Source: Rhodonellum sp041748555 (lineage in GTDB: Bacteria > Bacteroidota > Bacteroidia > Cytophagales > Cyclobacteriaceae). Taken from it: a stretch of 64,000 bases of DNA. The stretch lies in the NCBI GenBank assembly GCA_041748555.1, contig JBGTDA010000021.1:1-64000 (forward strand), read 5' to 3'. Positions 17,461 to 26,645 of this stretch are shown here, one piece after another (position 1 is the first letter of the stretch; every line of letters starts with the position of its first letter). A model generated the notes under the pieces. The model searched no databases, was not told where the DNA came from, and saw only the letters and a list, made by a program, of their open reading frames with translations. The translations under genes and the position numbers were made by a program.

Positions 17461-18579
17461 GTGGAAAAATCCGAAAATCCGATATTCCTTTCAAGACCAA
17501 ATCTACTTGCCGAAGACATAGAGGCTGTGGTGGAAGTGTTGAAATCAGGAAATCTGGTTCAAGGTCAAAAGGTTCTTGAATTTGAACAAAAAATAGCTCG
17601 GTACAATGGATGTGATTATGTGACGGCGGTTTCCAATGGAACAGCAAGTCTTCACCTGGCCTTGGTTACGCTGAATATTGGAACTGGAGATGAAGTGATC
17701 ATTCCTGCCTTTTCTTACATCGCAACGGCTAACGCCATTGAATTGGTTGGAGCAAAACCTGTATTCGTTGATATCGATCTTGAAACTTTCAATATTGACA
17801 CCGCAAAAATTGAACAGGCGATTACACCGAGAACAAAATGCATCATGCCGGTTCATGAATTCGGTTTATGTGCCGAAATGGATGAAATTCTGGCTTTGGC
17901 AGCTGAATATAAACTTTACATTATTGAAGATGCGGCTTGTGCCATAGGAGCAAAGTATAAAGGAAGGTATGCGGGAACATTCGGAGATTTTGGTTCTTAT
18001 TCATTGCATCCCCGAAAATCAGTCACTTCCGGAGAAGGGGGCATCGTCGTTTCTAAAGCAGCCCATTATGATCAACTTGTTAAAACGTTGAGAAACCATG
18101 GTATTGAGTTTAACAGTAATCCTATGGATTTTGTCCTGCCCGGGTTCAATTACAGAATGACAGATTTTCAGGCTGCTTTAGTGTCCAGCCAATTCAACAG
18201 ATTAGATCAGATTTTAAATACCAAGGATCAGCTTGCAAATTTGTATCTGAAATTGCTTGAAAATCCTTCCATTTCACTTCCGGTTGTTCCTGCAGACTGT
18301 ACGCATACCTGGCAGACCTTTCATGTTCTTTGTGAGTCAAACTCATACAGAAATGGCCTTATGGCTCATTTGAAAGCTCATAATGTTTTCTGCAATTACG
18401 GTGCGCAATGCATTCCCGAAATGACTTTCTACAAAAAAAAGTATCAACTTGATGTAAATGCTGATTTTAAAAATGCCTATAAATCCTACTCATGCGGATT
18501 GGCTTTACCTTTGGGTGAACTGCTGACTGCGGCTGAGGTGCAATATATTTGTCAAATAATTAATGATTATAAAGAATGA
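17461..18579 (+). CDS. DegT/DnrJ/EryC1 family sugar aminotransferase, second copy
   Basis: PLP enzyme of 372 residues with GTASLHLALVTL (61-72), FSYIATANAIELVG, EDAACAIGA (156-164) and the PLP lysine K186 in SLHPRKSVTSGEGG. The HPRK context differs from the FPSKN of the neighbouring wlbC-like enzyme and resembles enzymes that act on 4-keto or 3-keto NDP-hexoses (perosamine or GDP-sugar type). The start codon is GTG at 17461; the protein then begins MEKSENPIFLSRPNL, a family-like start. It overlaps the SDR gene by four bases. With that SDR and the acyltransferase after it, it probably makes an acylated amino sugar of unknown identity. Confidence 0.85.
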   Translation: MEKSENPIFLSRPNLLAEDIEAVVEVLKSGNLVQGQKVLEFEQKIARYNGCDYVTAVSNGTASLHLALVTLNIGTGDEVIIPAFSYIATANAIELVGAKPVFVDIDLETFNIDTAKIEQAITPRTKCIMPVHEFGLCAEMDEILALAAEYKLYIIEDAACAIGAKYKGRYAGTFGDFGSYSLHPRKSVTSGEGGIVVSKAAHYDQLVKTLRNHGIEFNSNPMDFVLPGFNYRMTDFQAALVSSQFNRLDQILNTKDQLANLYLKLLENPSISLPVVPADCTHTWQTFHVLCESNSYRNGLMAHLKAHNVFCNYGAQCIPEMTFYKKKYQLDVNADFKNAYKSYSCGLALPLGELLTAAEVQYICQIINDYKE

Positions 18580-19529
18580 TTGAGAACAAAAATATTTTTA
18601 TCACCGGAGGAGCCGGTTTTATTGCCAACACATTGATCAGAAGATATGTAGGCAACAACAAGATCACGGTATACGATAATTTTCACCGTGACACCCTGAC
18701 GGGTAGTGACTTGGCCAGCCATGAAAATATCAAGATTGTAAAAGGTGATGTCTTGGATTTTGATCTCCTTGTAACCAGTATGAAAGGAGCCGATATTGTC
18801 GTTCATGCCGCGGGAATTGCCGGGATTGATACCGTCATTAAGGATCCGGTCAGGACCATGAGAGTCAATATGATAGGAACTTCCAATGCCTTGGAGGCAG
18901 CGAAAATAAATCAGGTTTCTGATAGGTTCATTGATTTTTCCACTTCAGAGGTTTTTGGATCAATGGCTTTCAGGTCCACTGAAGAGGATGTTACCGTATC
19001 GGGTTCGGCCGGTGAGGCAAGATGGACATATGCAGTTTCAAAACTGGCCGGAGAACATCTGGCACACGCCTATTACAATCAATATAAGCTTCCCGTTGTA
19101 ACCGTCAGACCGTTTAATGTTTATGGACCTGGTCAGACGGGGGAAGGTGCGATTCAGATTTTCATCAAACGTGCATTGAAAAATGAGGATATCAAAATCG
19201 ATGGTGATGGAAATCAGATCAGAGCCTGGTGTTTCGTGGATGACTTTGTGGAATGTCTTGTTAAATGTATCGAGGATCCCAAAGCGATAGGAAACAGCTT
19301 TAACCTCGGCAATGCCAGAGCGGTAATCACTATTCTAGGGCTGGCACAAACAGTTTGCAGAGTCCTTAAGTCAGAATCACAGATTTATTTTGCACCGCCA
19401 CTATCCGCAGATATTGCAATCCGAATTCCAAGTGTTGAAAAAACCTTTAAGGTGTTGGGATTTAAGGCAAAAGTCGATTTGGAAGAGGGCGTCTTGAAGA
19501 CGGCAGAATGGATGAAAACCTTAAATTAA
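18576..19529 (+). CDS. NAD-dependent epimerase/dehydratase (extended SDR) acting on a nucleotide sugar
   Basis: A 317-residue extended short-chain dehydrogenase. Seen: the NAD motif TGGAGFIA (10-17), DVLDFD, VVHAAGIAG (75-83), STSEVFG (122-128) with the catalytic Ser, YAVSK (Y152, K156), and VRPFNVYGPGQ. These fit UDP-glucose 4-epimerase or 4,6-dehydratase relatives; which reaction cannot be decided. The four-base ATGA overlap with the upstream aminotransferase implies coupling. The acyltransferase gene follows six bases later. Confidence 0.85.
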   Translation: MIENKNIFITGGAGFIANTLIRRYVGNNKITVYDNFHRDTLTGSDLASHENIKIVKGDVLDFDLLVTSMKGADIVVHAAGIAGIDTVIKDPVRTMRVNMIGTSNALEAAKINQVSDRFIDFSTSEVFGSMAFRSTEEDVTVSGSAGEARWTYAVSKLAGEHLAHAYYNQYKLPVVTVRPFNVYGPGQTGEGAIQIFIKRALKNEDIKIDGDGNQIRAWCFVDDFVECLVKCIEDPKAIGNSFNLGNARAVITILGLAQTVCRVLKSESQIYFAPPLSADIAIRIPSVEKTFKVLGFKAKVDLEEGVLKTAEWMKTLN

Positions 19530-19535
19530 TATAAT

Positions 19536-20120
19536 TTGGAAAGGAGGAATTTTCTGGAAAATGATGATCAGGAGAAGATTTATGATGCTATCATTGGTCT
19601 TCACCAAAACCTTGACGATGCATTTTTGGAAAAACACAACAGGTCACTTCCTTTTGCAGATACCCTTTTGGATAGGTGGGAACGTGCGCGTAAATTGGGT
19701 TTTGGTGAAAAAACATCCATCTACGACAGCAGCTTGGTTATTGGTGATGTAAAAGTGGGATCGAATTGTTGGATTGGACCTTTTTCCATAGTTGATGGAA
19801 GCGGGGGATTGAAAATCGGAGATTTTTGCACCATTTCAGCCGGTGTTCACATTTACACCCACGATAACGTCAAACAGACTTTGAGTTCCGGGACAATGCC
19901 GATCGAAAGATCACCTATAAGTATCGGGAATAATGTTTATCTTGCTCCGAATGTGATAGTTGCAAAAGGAGTAACTATTGGCAATTTTTGTGTGATAGGT
20001 GCAAATGCATTTGTGAACAAAGAAATTCCGTCCCATTCCATTGCAATAGGTCAACCTGCAAAGGTTATAGGAAAGGTGGAGGTCAGCGATACAGGCGAAA
20101 TAGCGTTTATATATAATTAA
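19536..20120 (+). CDS. Hexapeptide-repeat (left-handed beta-helix) sugar acyltransferase
   Basis: A 194-residue acyltransferase. The N-terminal 45 residues are helical (ENDDQEKIYDAIIGLHQNLDD), then hexapeptide repeats run from about 60 to 180 (VIGDVKVGSNCWIGPFSIV, LKIGDFCTISAGVHIYTHDN with the catalytic-type His, ISIGNNVYLAPNVIVAKGVTIGN, IGQPAKVIGK). The family is usually acetyl-CoA dependent. The start is TTG at 19536, since no ATG occurs in frame before the conserved region. It follows the aminotransferase/SDR pair and likely acylates the amino group they install. O-acylation is the alternative. Confidence 0.83.
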   Translation: MERRNFLENDDQEKIYDAIIGLHQNLDDAFLEKHNRSLPFADTLLDRWERARKLGFGEKTSIYDSSLVIGDVKVGSNCWIGPFSIVDGSGGLKIGDFCTISAGVHIYTHDNVKQTLSSGTMPIERSPISIGNNVYLAPNVIVAKGVTIGNFCVIGANAFVNKEIPSHSIAIGQPAKVIGKVEVSDTGEIAFIYN

Positions 20121-20177
20121 TCTCTATTCACTTACATTTTTGGTAGGAATGTTGATGCACCTTTTTTGTAAATGATT

Positions 20178-20201
20178 AATTTATTCTTGCTGAAATAAAT
20201 T
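20178..20201. repeat. AT-only inverted repeat in front of the glycosyltransferase at 20225
   Basis: AATTTATT (20178-20185) and AATAAATT (20194-20201) are perfect inverted repeats over an eight-base loop, 23 bases ahead of ATG 20225. A stem of A/T only is easily found by chance; it could still be an operator or a weak terminator of the preceding unit. Confidence 0.2.
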
Positions 20202-20224
20202 GATTCTACATAATTTCTAATTAA

Positions 20225-21547
20225 ATGATGAAGGTATTCATTGGAATGACGGAAATAGCAGGTTATTATCATAATCTAGCTATAGGACTTAAAGAAAATG
20301 AAGTCGAAACGTCTGAATTTTACCTGAGTGACCATATTTTTCAATACAATTCCCAATTAGAATCATTACCGTGGATTTTCAGGATTTATCGCAGGTTCAA
20401 AGCAAAACGAGAGATCAACAATTCAAACAAGCTTTCAAAATCTTTTTATTTTTTCTTGGGCAGTATAGTATCCTATACTTTTTTGGCATGGGCAATTTTA
20501 AAATATGATGTTTTTGTATTTGGATTTGGAACTTCAATTCTAAACAAGAACAAAGATTTAAAAATCCTGAGAAAATTCAATAAAACCGTTGTATCGGTGG
20601 TTATTCATGGTTCCGAATCACGACCTCCTTATATAAATGGTGCCAAAAGAATGCCTACCGGGGATTTCCTGCCGGCAGGGGCCTTGATCAAAATGGCTCA
20701 GCATATGAAAAATCAAATGAAGGTCATTGAGCAAAATTCTGATTATGTGCTTGCGGCCCCTTTTACCAGTCAGTTTTTGGAAAAAGAATTTATAAATCAT
20801 TTTCATATTGGATTACCATTTAAGATAAAGAAAGAGCCTTTGAATATGGAGAATTCAAAGGACAATCTTCCCGTTCGGATCTTGCATTCACCTTCAAAAC
20901 CATTGGCCAAAGGAACCTATGAAATCCGAAAAGCCATCCAATCTTTAAAAAATCAAGGTTACGATGTAGATTTTGTTGAGGTAATAAATCAGCCTAATGC
21001 TGTGGTGATTGAAGAGTTGCAACGATGTGATTTTATCATAGATCAGCTTTACAGCGATACCCCTTTGGCAGGTTTTGCAACCGAAGCCGCATTTTATGGA
21101 AAACCGGCAATAGTGGGAGGTTATGGTTGGGAGCTGTTAAAGACCCTATTACCTACAGAGATTTTTCCTCCAAGTGAAATTTGTCATCCCGATAAACTTG
21201 AAGATGCCATTGTCAAATTGATAGAGGACAAAGACTACAGGATCAGTTTGGGAAAACAAGCCATGAAATATGTCAACCAAAATTGGGAAGCAAAAATTGT
21301 TGCTGCCAAGTTCATCAAAATTTTTACACGCCAAATAGATCCTGCTTGGCTGATAGATCCGAATGATGTAAAATATGTTTCGGGGGTAGGAATATCCGAA
21401 ACCGATGCCAAAAACCTTATCGGTCAGGTCATCCATCAAGGAGGTGTTGATGCCCTTTCTGTTAATGGAAACAGGTCTTTGCAGACAGCACTCACAGAAT
21501 TTGCCAATGAGGACCAGAAGGTCCTTGTTCCGCAGAATTCCCATTAA
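20225..21547 (+). CDS. GT-B fold glycosyltransferase-like protein with C-terminal extension
   Basis: A 440-residue cytoplasmic protein. The C-terminal half carries a GT-B sugar-donor site (RILHSPSKPLAKG, then LYSDTPLAGFATEAAFYGKPAIVGGYG around 282-308), resembling GT4. A hydrophobic stretch near residues 78-100 may peripherally attach it to the membrane. After the usual end of the fold (about residue 370) comes a 60-residue tail (ISETDAKNLIGQVIHQGGVDALSVNGN) I do not recognise. It starts a new gene run about 100 bases after the acyltransferase and is followed three bases later by the flippase gene. Acceptor and donor are unknown. Confidence 0.65.
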   Translation: MMKVFIGMTEIAGYYHNLAIGLKENEVETSEFYLSDHIFQYNSQLESLPWIFRIYRRFKAKREINNSNKLSKSFYFFLGSIVSYTFLAWAILKYDVFVFGFGTSILNKNKDLKILRKFNKTVVSVVIHGSESRPPYINGAKRMPTGDFLPAGALIKMAQHMKNQMKVIEQNSDYVLAAPFTSQFLEKEFINHFHIGLPFKIKKEPLNMENSKDNLPVRILHSPSKPLAKGTYEIRKAIQSLKNQGYDVDFVEVINQPNAVVIEELQRCDFIIDQLYSDTPLAGFATEAAFYGKPAIVGGYGWELLKTLLPTEIFPPSEICHPDKLEDAIVKLIEDKDYRISLGKQAMKYVNQNWEAKIVAAKFIKIFTRQIDPAWLIDPNDVKYVSGVGISETDAKNLIGQVIHQGGVDALSVNGNRSLQTALTEFANEDQKVLVPQNSH

Positions 21548-21550
21548 AAT

Positions 21551-22981
21551 ATGCTTAAAAAGCTACTTGGCGAGTCTGCTGTTTATGGAATATCCGCGAT
21601 CGTGACAAGGTTTATAGGGATTTTCCTGATTCCCATATACACTCAGGTTTTTGCTCCCGATGATTATGGTATAGTAGCATTGACAATTGCCTCGTTTTCT
21701 TTATTGGGTTTGCTTGTGGTTTTTGGGTTGGACAGTGCTTCGGCTTTATATTTTTATGATTTTAAAGAAATCGAAGATCGAAAAAAACCGATAGCGAATT
21801 GGTTTTGGACCCAGCTGCTTTTTTCCACCATTGTTTCCGCCATTATTATCCTGGTTTCCAAACCTCTCTCAAACCTACTTTTTGATTCTCCCCAATACTA
21901 TAGAGTTTTGATCTTGGGTAGCTCTCAATTGGTTTTATATACCTTTACCGCTGTATTGCTCAAATGGTTGCGATATCAAAGAAAAGCCTTCACAACCGTA
22001 TCGGTAACACTATCCACCTCACTTTTAAATATTGGGCTCAATATATTATTTGTTGTCCATCTCAGGATAGGGATTGAAGGTATTTTTCTTGCCTTATTGA
22101 TAAGTGCCTTTTGCAGCTTTCTGCTTTGTCTTTATATGATGCGTGGATGGCTTTCCATCAGACATTTTGATTGGGCTCTACACAAGAAAATGGTACGGTA
22201 TGGGTTGCCGCTTGTCCCTGCTGCAATAGCCTATTGGGTTTCCAACTCCTCAGCCTCTTACTTTCTGAATTTCTCTTTGAATCAAACTGAAGTAGGTTTG
22301 TTTCAGGTAGGTGCCAGCCTGGCAACAGGGGTATTGTTGATCACCGGAGCCTTTCAGATGGCTATCGGTCCATTTATTTTCTCACAAAAAGAAAGTCCGG
22401 AAATCAAAAACTTAATCAACCGGATCTTTTTGGGTTATATCGCTATCACCACCATCGTTGTCTCCGGGATTTCTGTTTTTGCTTATGAAATATTAGTCAT
22501 CCTCACCCGAGAAGCATATTATCCCTCAAAATCTGTGGTTCCTGTACTCTCTTTCAATTTTCTTTTGTTGGGGTTAAACTACATTGGGGCATTGGGCTTG
22601 AACCTGGCTAAGGACAACAGGCCGTATATGTATGCAGTAATTACAGGTGCAGTAATAAATGTCTGTTTATTCTTTCTCCTGATTCCATTTTTGGGGAAAG
22701 ACGGTGCCGCATGGGCTATGACATTATCCAATGTTGTCAGCACAATAATCATCTTCTACTCATCTGTAAAAAGATATCCTGTTAAATTTGATTTCACCTA
22801 TGGCCTGTTGATTTTGGCTTTTGGTTTTATTGTAAGTTTCACAACAAATCCTTGGATTCCCACCCAGTTTTGGATGGGAATTTTTTATAAACTCACAATC
22901 ATCGTTTTCTTGATCGGATTGATTTCATTTTTGATTCTTCCAAAGCTTAAGGAAAAACCCAAAACATTAAATACGGTTTAG
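21551..22981 (+). CDS. wzx: Wzx-type lipid-linked oligosaccharide flippase (PST/MOP family)
   Basis: A 476-residue inner-membrane protein with 12-14 predicted helices, the standard size for Wzx. N-terminal GESAVYGISAIVTRFIGIFLIPIYTQ and DDYGIVALTIASF, plus GIEGIFLALLISAF and KDGAAWAMTLSNVVSTII, are typical of polysaccharide transporters that flip undecaprenyl-PP-linked repeat units to the periplasm. It lies among glycosyltransferases and near a Wzy-like gene (26638), a Wzz-like gene and the large SLBB exporter, which together make a Wzx/Wzy system. It is the only flippase I see in the window. Confidence 0.9.
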   Translation: MLKKLLGESAVYGISAIVTRFIGIFLIPIYTQVFAPDDYGIVALTIASFSLLGLLVVFGLDSASALYFYDFKEIEDRKKPIANWFWTQLLFSTIVSAIIILVSKPLSNLLFDSPQYYRVLILGSSQLVLYTFTAVLLKWLRYQRKAFTTVSVTLSTSLLNIGLNILFVVHLRIGIEGIFLALLISAFCSFLLCLYMMRGWLSIRHFDWALHKKMVRYGLPLVPAAIAYWVSNSSASYFLNFSLNQTEVGLFQVGASLATGVLLITGAFQMAIGPFIFSQKESPEIKNLINRIFLGYIAITTIVVSGISVFAYEILVILTREAYYPSKSVVPVLSFNFLLLGLNYIGALGLNLAKDNRPYMYAVITGAVINVCLFFLLIPFLGKDGAAWAMTLSNVVSTIIIFYSSVKRYPVKFDFTYGLLILAFGFIVSFTTNPWIPTQFWMGIFYKLTIIVFLIGLISFLILPKLKEKPKTLNTV

Positions 22982-22991
22982 GTACCTAACA

Positions 22992-24095
22992 ATGGAAATC
23001 CGGGATTCTGAACAAAAAGCGACTTTCGCCTATTTATCCATTCTTAATAAAGAACTGAGTCCGGGAGTGTACAATAAAATATTGGCTACAGTAAAAGGTG
23101 CAGGGAAAAACGGCTTGCAAACAAGTATTTGGTGTGAGCCTTATGGACCGGGATTTTTGAAAAAAATGTCAGATAAAATCATTCATTCCGAAGAAAAAGT
23201 GTTGATGATAAGAAGTCTTTGCCAATACAATTTTTTTTTAATCTATGCTTTTTTTGTGGCCAGAATCAAAGGGAAAAGGATAATTCTCGATGTTCCCACT
23301 CCAAATCGGGTGGCCATTCATGAAATCGCCAATGGTGATCAAAGTAGATTTTGGAAAATCAAATCACTGATATACCTGATATTTTCAGGACCGGTTCCTT
23401 ATTGGTTTGTTTCGGAAGTTATCCAATATTCCAATGAAGGTGCCTGGTTTTTGTTAGGAAATAAATCCCGTACGAAAGTTCTCGGAAACGGAATTGATAT
23501 AGATCAAATTCCTTTTCGGCAGGAAGCTCCCGTTTGGCCAAGCAAGAGGTTAAACCTGATAGGCGTGGCATCTATAAACTATTGGCACGGATTTGACCGG
23601 CTGTTCCATGCTTTGGCGGAATATAATTTTCAGGCCAAGAAAGATTATGAGGTTTATTTCACATTGGTGGGAAGTGGAGTGGCTTTACAGGCACTTAAAG
23701 AAATGGCCATACAACTGGAAATCCAAACATTCATAGAATTCACAGGGCCACTTTATGGACAGGAATTATATCAAAAATACAACTCAGCGCATTTGGCGAT
23801 AGGATCTTTGGCACTTTTCAGAAAAAACCTTCAAGTGGCCTCAGAACTCAAGGCCCGTGAATATTGCGCTATTGGAATCCCTTTCTTGGCGACAGGGAAA
23901 GATCCTGATTTTCCTGAAAACATTCCTTTTAGAAAGGAATTGAAAAACAGTGATGAGACAAAAAGTCTTGTTGATTTTTTCAACAATTTCAAAGCATTTT
24001 ATGCCGACCAAAACTTCAGTGAAATCAGAAAATATGCGGAGAATAATCTGGATTATTCAGCCAAGTTTAAAATGATCCTTAAAGGTTTAAACTGA
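22992..24095 (+). CDS. GT4-like glycosyltransferase
   Basis: A 367-residue GT-B enzyme. Seen: KGKRIILDVPTP and VPYWFVSEVIQ in the N-terminal domain, KVLGNGIDID (about 160-170) at the domain junction, NLIGVASINYWHGFDRLFHAL and VGSGVALQALKEMA in the donor domain, and a degenerate donor-site motif SELKAREYCAIGIPFLATG. The acidic residue of the usual EX7E motif is only partly conserved. It begins 10 bases after the flippase stop and ends one base before the next glycosyltransferase gene. Substrates unknown. Confidence 0.78.
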   Translation: MEIRDSEQKATFAYLSILNKELSPGVYNKILATVKGAGKNGLQTSIWCEPYGPGFLKKMSDKIIHSEEKVLMIRSLCQYNFFLIYAFFVARIKGKRIILDVPTPNRVAIHEIANGDQSRFWKIKSLIYLIFSGPVPYWFVSEVIQYSNEGAWFLLGNKSRTKVLGNGIDIDQIPFRQEAPVWPSKRLNLIGVASINYWHGFDRLFHALAEYNFQAKKDYEVYFTLVGSGVALQALKEMAIQLEIQTFIEFTGPLYGQELYQKYNSAHLAIGSLALFRKNLQVASELKAREYCAIGIPFLATGKDPDFPENIPFRKELKNSDETKSLVDFFNNFKAFYADQNFSEIRKYAENNLDYSAKFKMILKGLN

Positions 24096-24096
24096 T

Positions 24097-25341
24097 ATGC
24101 ATTCCTTGCAGAACCTTCAAACCGATCTGATTCTTCTGACTCAAAAATTCCCCTTTGAAAGCGGAGAGGAATTTATCGGAAATGAAATTTGGTATTTATC
24201 CAAACATTTCAATAAGGTATACCTTATTCCAACGCTTGCAAGAGATTTTTCAAATGCCAGAAAGTTACCATCCAATATTGAAGTTGTTCCTGTAGAAAAT
24301 CCAACAGGACCTTTTCAAATCAGTATCAATTTCATCAGACATTTTCAAGGATTTTTGAGTTTGTTCGGAAAGGAATCCGGAATTAAGGGAATAGATATTC
24401 AAACTTTAAAATACCTCTCTTATCATATCCCTTTGGCGATAAAAGTCAAAAAACGGGTTGCTGCTCTCATTCAAAAAGACCGTTATTATTCCTTTTACTC
24501 TTATTGGATGGATACAAATGCATTTGCATTGGCTTTACTGATACGCGAGCATCCGAATTTAAAATTCTATATAAGAAGTCATGGAGGAGATCTTTATGAT
24601 GAGAGGCATTCTGAGGGATACGTGATGTTCAGAAAGTCTGTTTATGAACAGGCCAGTTTGATTGCCCCCGTTTCCTATCACGGAAAACGATATATTTCCC
24701 AACACTGGCCGGCTTTCGCTGACAAAACGAAAACCTTTCATTTGGGAGTAAAACAACAGCTTCTGGGTCCTATCCCTAAAGGCTCAATCTACCGTTTCGT
24801 TTCCTGTTCATCGATCATACCCCTTAAGCGCCTCGATAAAATCATGGAAGTAATTAGTCTCATTCCGTTTTTGGTGGAATGGGTGCACTTTGGTGGTTCG
24901 CCCAAGGAAACGCTGACACTTAAAAATCAGGTGGAGAAATTATTTCGGAAAAATATTTCATTTGTTCCCAAAGGCTACTCATCAAATTCTGAAATTATGG
25001 AATTCTATAGAAAGGAACCTTGTGATGTCTTTATAAATCTGAGCCTTTATGAAGGTGTACCCGTTTCCATAATGGAAGCCATCAGTTTTGGACTGCCCAT
25101 CATCTCAAACGATGTGGGCGGAGTTAAAGAGATTGTTGGGGAACAGACAGGAATATTGGTTGCGGTGGATGAACAGCCGGAATTCATCGCCAAAAAATTG
25201 GTCGCGTTTTTGGAAAGTGGAAAATCCAGATCATTGGAATTCAGGGAAACGGTACACTCCTTCGGGAGCAACAATTTTAATGCAGAAAAAAATTACTATT
25301 CGTTTATAGATGAGATTGACCAATATAGCTGTAAGGCGTGA
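24097..25341 (+). CDS. GT4 family glycosyltransferase
   Basis: A 414-residue GT-B enzyme with IRSHGGDLYDER (about 159-170, resembling colanic-acid type transferases), PLKRLDKIMEVI (donor domain start) and the EX7E site in YEGVPVSIMEAISFGLPIISNDVGGVKEIV (about 319-348). It is a retaining transferase by family rule. It overlaps the next coding frame slightly (GTG 25338 in that frame is not used here). Donor and acceptor unknown. Confidence 0.87.
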   Translation: MHSLQNLQTDLILLTQKFPFESGEEFIGNEIWYLSKHFNKVYLIPTLARDFSNARKLPSNIEVVPVENPTGPFQISINFIRHFQGFLSLFGKESGIKGIDIQTLKYLSYHIPLAIKVKKRVAALIQKDRYYSFYSYWMDTNAFALALLIREHPNLKFYIRSHGGDLYDERHSEGYVMFRKSVYEQASLIAPVSYHGKRYISQHWPAFADKTKTFHLGVKQQLLGPIPKGSIYRFVSCSSIIPLKRLDKIMEVISLIPFLVEWVHFGGSPKETLTLKNQVEKLFRKNISFVPKGYSSNSEIMEFYRKEPCDVFINLSLYEGVPVSIMEAISFGLPIISNDVGGVKEIVGEQTGILVAVDEQPEFIAKKLVAFLESGKSRSLEFRETVHSFGSNNFNAEKNYYSFIDEIDQYSCKA

Positions 25342-25361
25342 AGCATCCGGACAAAGTTGAA

Positions 25362-26645
25362 ATGAAAAAAATATTCCTGATTTCTTTCTATTTCTCTCCC
25401 TGCACGCTGACACCTTCACAAAGAATCACTTACTGGGCTAAAAATTTTCACAAAATCGGATTATATCCTATTGTCATCACCCGCGAATGGAATGAAAACA
25501 TAGCATCCCATTCGGATACCAAAATCCCGCTCGATAATAAAATCCGCCATGAAATACATGAAAATTATGATGTTTATTATCTGCCTTTTCAACCTGGAAT
25601 ATTAGACAAGGCCTACCTCAAATGGGGTGAAAACTCCATGAGACCTTTGTTTTTATTGGTGAAAATACTGGATGTATTACTTGCGTTTTTTACTTTAAAA
25701 TTTTCTTCCTACGCTAATTTTTTCCCTTTTCTTAAAGTTCTTCAAAAGCAAAATGAAGTCGATAAGTTGATCATTTCAGGAGAACCGTTTTACTTGTTTA
25801 AAGTTGGATATCTTGCTTCAAGAAAGTTAGGGCTGAAATGGGTTGCAGATTATCGGGATGACTGGAGTACCAATGAGATTCAAAGACAGAAAGGAAACAG
25901 CTCCCTCCGCAATCTGATTTTGAAGCTTGAATCCCATTATGAAAGAAAGTGGGTAGGAACAGCAACCTATATTACGTCCGTTTCAGAAGTTTATACAAAA
26001 AGGCTTTCCATGTTCCTGGGCATTCCGGGGATTACAGTCGCAAACGGTTTTGATGAAGAGCTGTCGGAACTATTCAAGCCACCTTTGTATAAAAAATTCA
26101 CCATAGTTTACAGCGGGACACTTTATCCATCACAGGATATCGATATCATCCTTGAGGCATTGAGAATTTGTGTTCAGAAGGACCAACCCTTTCAACTGAT
26201 TTTCTTGGGTTCCGGATTTGATATCAAAGAAAAGAAAAGAATTGAGTCCATGGTGGATAAATCCCTTCAACCCTATGTGGAGGTCACCACAAGGTTGCCA
26301 CGTCATAAAGCAATCAATGTATTACAGAGGGCACATGTACTGCTAGGCATCTCTTATGGCTCTTTGAAGGGAATTCCAACAAGCAAATTATATGAATATA
26401 TTGGGCTCAAAAAACCTGTACTGTTGTGTCCCTCTGATCATGATGTAATGGAAGAAATGCTGAAAGACGTGGAATTGGGCTTTTTCTCCGACACCCCTCA
26501 GGAGTGCGTCCGGGAGATAGAAACACTGAAAACCCTCTATTCCGGTGAAAAGATAGAGATGTTGAATCAGAAAACCGATTTGAAAATCAAAAGTTATTCA
26601 AGGTTTCACCAAATGGCCAAGCTGAAATTTTTAGTAAATGATTGA
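25362..26645 (+). CDS. Glycosyltransferase (GT4-like, WbuB-type layout)
   Basis: A 427-residue GT-B enzyme. MKKIFLISFYFSPCTLTPSQRITYWAKNF is the standard start of transferases that remove a first sugar onto a growing chain; later come KWVADYRDDWS (acceptor side), TVANGFDEE, FTIVYSGTLYPSQDIDIILEAL and ISYGSLKGIPTSKLYEYIGLKKPVLL. The EX7E site is replaced by KGIPTSKLYEY, as in several bacterial WbuB-like enzymes. I chose ATG 25362, 20 bases after the preceding stop, over GTG 25338, because family similarity starts there. It overlaps the polymerase gene by eight bases. Confidence 0.8.
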   Translation: MKKIFLISFYFSPCTLTPSQRITYWAKNFHKIGLYPIVITREWNENIASHSDTKIPLDNKIRHEIHENYDVYYLPFQPGILDKAYLKWGENSMRPLFLLVKILDVLLAFFTLKFSSYANFFPFLKVLQKQNEVDKLIISGEPFYLFKVGYLASRKLGLKWVADYRDDWSTNEIQRQKGNSSLRNLILKLESHYERKWVGTATYITSVSEVYTKRLSMFLGIPGITVANGFDEELSELFKPPLYKKFTIVYSGTLYPSQDIDIILEALRICVQKDQPFQLIFLGSGFDIKEKKRIESMVDKSLQPYVEVTTRLPRHKAINVLQRAHVLLGISYGSLKGIPTSKLYEYIGLKKPVLLCPSDHDVMEEMLKDVELGFFSDTPQECVREIETLKTLYSGEKIEMLNQKTDLKIKSYSRFHQMAKLKFLVND

